This document shows, piece by piece, positions 63,055 to 64,000 of a stretch of DNA of 64,000 nt (its first letter is position 1; the number at the start of each line of letters is the position of its first letter). Below the pieces are notes generated by a model, which worked only from the letters and a program-made list of their open reading frames with translations, ran no database searches and was not told the origin of the DNA. The stretch lies in NCBI GenBank assembly GCA_025331435.1, contig JAIWNI010000011.1, positions 186,001-250,000 of the forward strand, read 5' to 3'. This stretch comes from Choanephora cucurbitarum (taxonomy: Eukaryota; Mucoromycota; Mucoromycetes; Mucorales; Choanephoraceae). A program made the position numbers and the translations under genes.

Positions 63055-64000
63055 ATGAGTGCCTGGCAACCATCTGCACAAGGTCTTTCTGACCTTTTAC
63101 AACTTTTGCGTGAAGCTATCAACCCTACTGATAGTCAAAATGTTCAAGAGGTTTGAAACGCGTAGAGACGATTTTTTTTTTACAGGAACTGATATAATTT
63201 TTCCCCTTGTATATATGCAACTTATACAGAGATTGGAATATTTCAACAAAATCCCTGACTACAACAATTATTTGGCTTATATCTTAACTCAAATGCCTCA
63301 AGAAGATCAATACATTCGTTCTGTTGCCGGTTTGACACTCAAGAACAATATCAGATCTTATTTCCCAACCATTCAACCTCAAGTACTTGATTATATCAAA
63401 GAATGTTGTATTCAACACATCGGCGACCCTGGTGTTGGCAAATCTATCAGTTTCGTCATTTCTTCTATTGTCTCTCGTGGCAGTATTCAACAATGGCCCC
63501 AAATTCTTCAAGTCTTATTAGAGAAATTGGAAGATCCTAACCCTGTTATGGTCGAGGTAAGTTTGTTTAGACAAAAGGAAGGAAAAGTGGAAAAGAAAGA
63601 TGGTTTCTAAATGCATTTACAGAATGCTTTCAGCGCTTTCCAAAAAATTTGTGAAGATTCTTCTCGTGATCTTGACAGTGCTATTAATGGAGTTCAGCCT
63701 TTGGAATACATGATTCCCAAATTCATCGCCTTCTTCGACCATCCTGATCCTAAGGTTCGCTTGAGCGCTATCTCCTGTACATCTCAATTTATCAACCTCC
63801 GCTCAGAACCTTTGATGAGTAGAATCAACGATTTCTTAAGCTCGCTTTTCAACAGAGCTACTGATGATAATGTTGATGTGCGTAAGGTTGTCTGTCAATC
63901 TCTTGTCAGCTTACTTGAAACTTGCCCCAACGTTCTCTTGCCCCATATGCCTAATCTGGTTGAATACATGCTTTTCTGTACTCAGTCAGATGACAGCGAT
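63055..64000 (+). CDS. Transportin / karyopherin beta-2, 3' end missing
   Basis: Three exons visible (63055-63150, 63230-63556, 63623-64000+) code 267 residues up to the right edge. The start MSAWQPSAQGLSDLLQLL is nearly the same as human transportin-1 (MSAWQP), followed by HEAT repeats: YNNYLAYILTQ, VAGLTLKNNIRSYF, QWPQILQVLLEKLE, FSAFQKICEDSSRDLDS, VDVRKVVCQSLVSLLE and LVEYMLFCTQ. Yeast Kap104 is the same family. It imports cargoes with PY-type nuclear localisation signals, such as hnRNPs. The acidic loop of HEAT repeat 8 and the C-terminal arch are outside the window. Intron 1 has a GTTTGA donor, weaker than its neighbours. Confidence 0.93.

Overview
The window is a 64 kb stretch of a fungal nuclear genome. 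Genes on both strands are split by many short introns (mostly about 50-100 bp, GT-AG), the spacers are very AT-rich, and no bacterial gene order is present. Gene content (a two-gene VTC polyphosphate set, an INTS11-type Integrator nuclease, UVRAG, ZNG1, GPI-anchored Kre9/Knh1-like and GH16 wall proteins) and the style of the introns and spacers fit an early-diverging fungus, most likely Mucoromycota (Mucorales-like). The species cannot be named from the sequence alone.

Layout: 1-469 ribosome-biogenesis factor RLP24 (minus, cut by the left edge); 2202-4851 a convergent pair of secreted wall-related proteins (GH16 glycosidase, thaumatin-like protein); 4852-9568 a gene-poor stretch with a small transposon-like repeat; 9569-13063 a VTC4-like polyphosphate polymerase tail-to-tail with proteasome deubiquitinase RPN11; 14477-15145 a Kre9/Knh1-type GPI protein; a 4 kb empty stretch; 19099-22298 a SWI1-like chromatin remodeller with a polyglutamine tract; 23337-27681 eIF4G; then four minus-strand genes, CDT1, UVRAG/Vps38, a Zn2Cys6 transcription factor and a DUF2235 hydrolase (27880-36731); 38801-42080 a complete-looking 3.28 kb DNA transposon with 30-bp perfect terminal inverted repeats and TA target duplication; 42418-43206 RHO3; 44767-46240 a three-RRM TIA1/Pub1-like protein; 46400-51412 RAD50, head-to-head with ZNG1 (51788-53329); INTS11 (53344-55325), homoserine dehydrogenase (55437-56756) and a second VTC gene (57077-59400); another gene-poor stretch; and from 63055 the start of transportin (karyopherin beta-2), cut by the right edge.

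Most genes are conserved housekeeping genes placed next to each other without an obvious shared pathway. The clearest functional link is between the two VTC genes 45 kb apart. The plus-strand copy keeps the basic residues of the polyphosphate polymerase tunnel, while the minus-strand copy has lost several of them, which suggests a catalytic subunit and a regulatory subunit of one complex. The second copy also carries an apparent one-base insertion before its last transmembrane helix. Repeats of interest are four related short elements with TA flanks (927, 5446, 43747, 61105) and the transposon, whose transposase frame is broken by one in-frame stop. Exon borders were placed by eye from splice-site consensus and reading-frame continuity; none is confirmed by transcript data.
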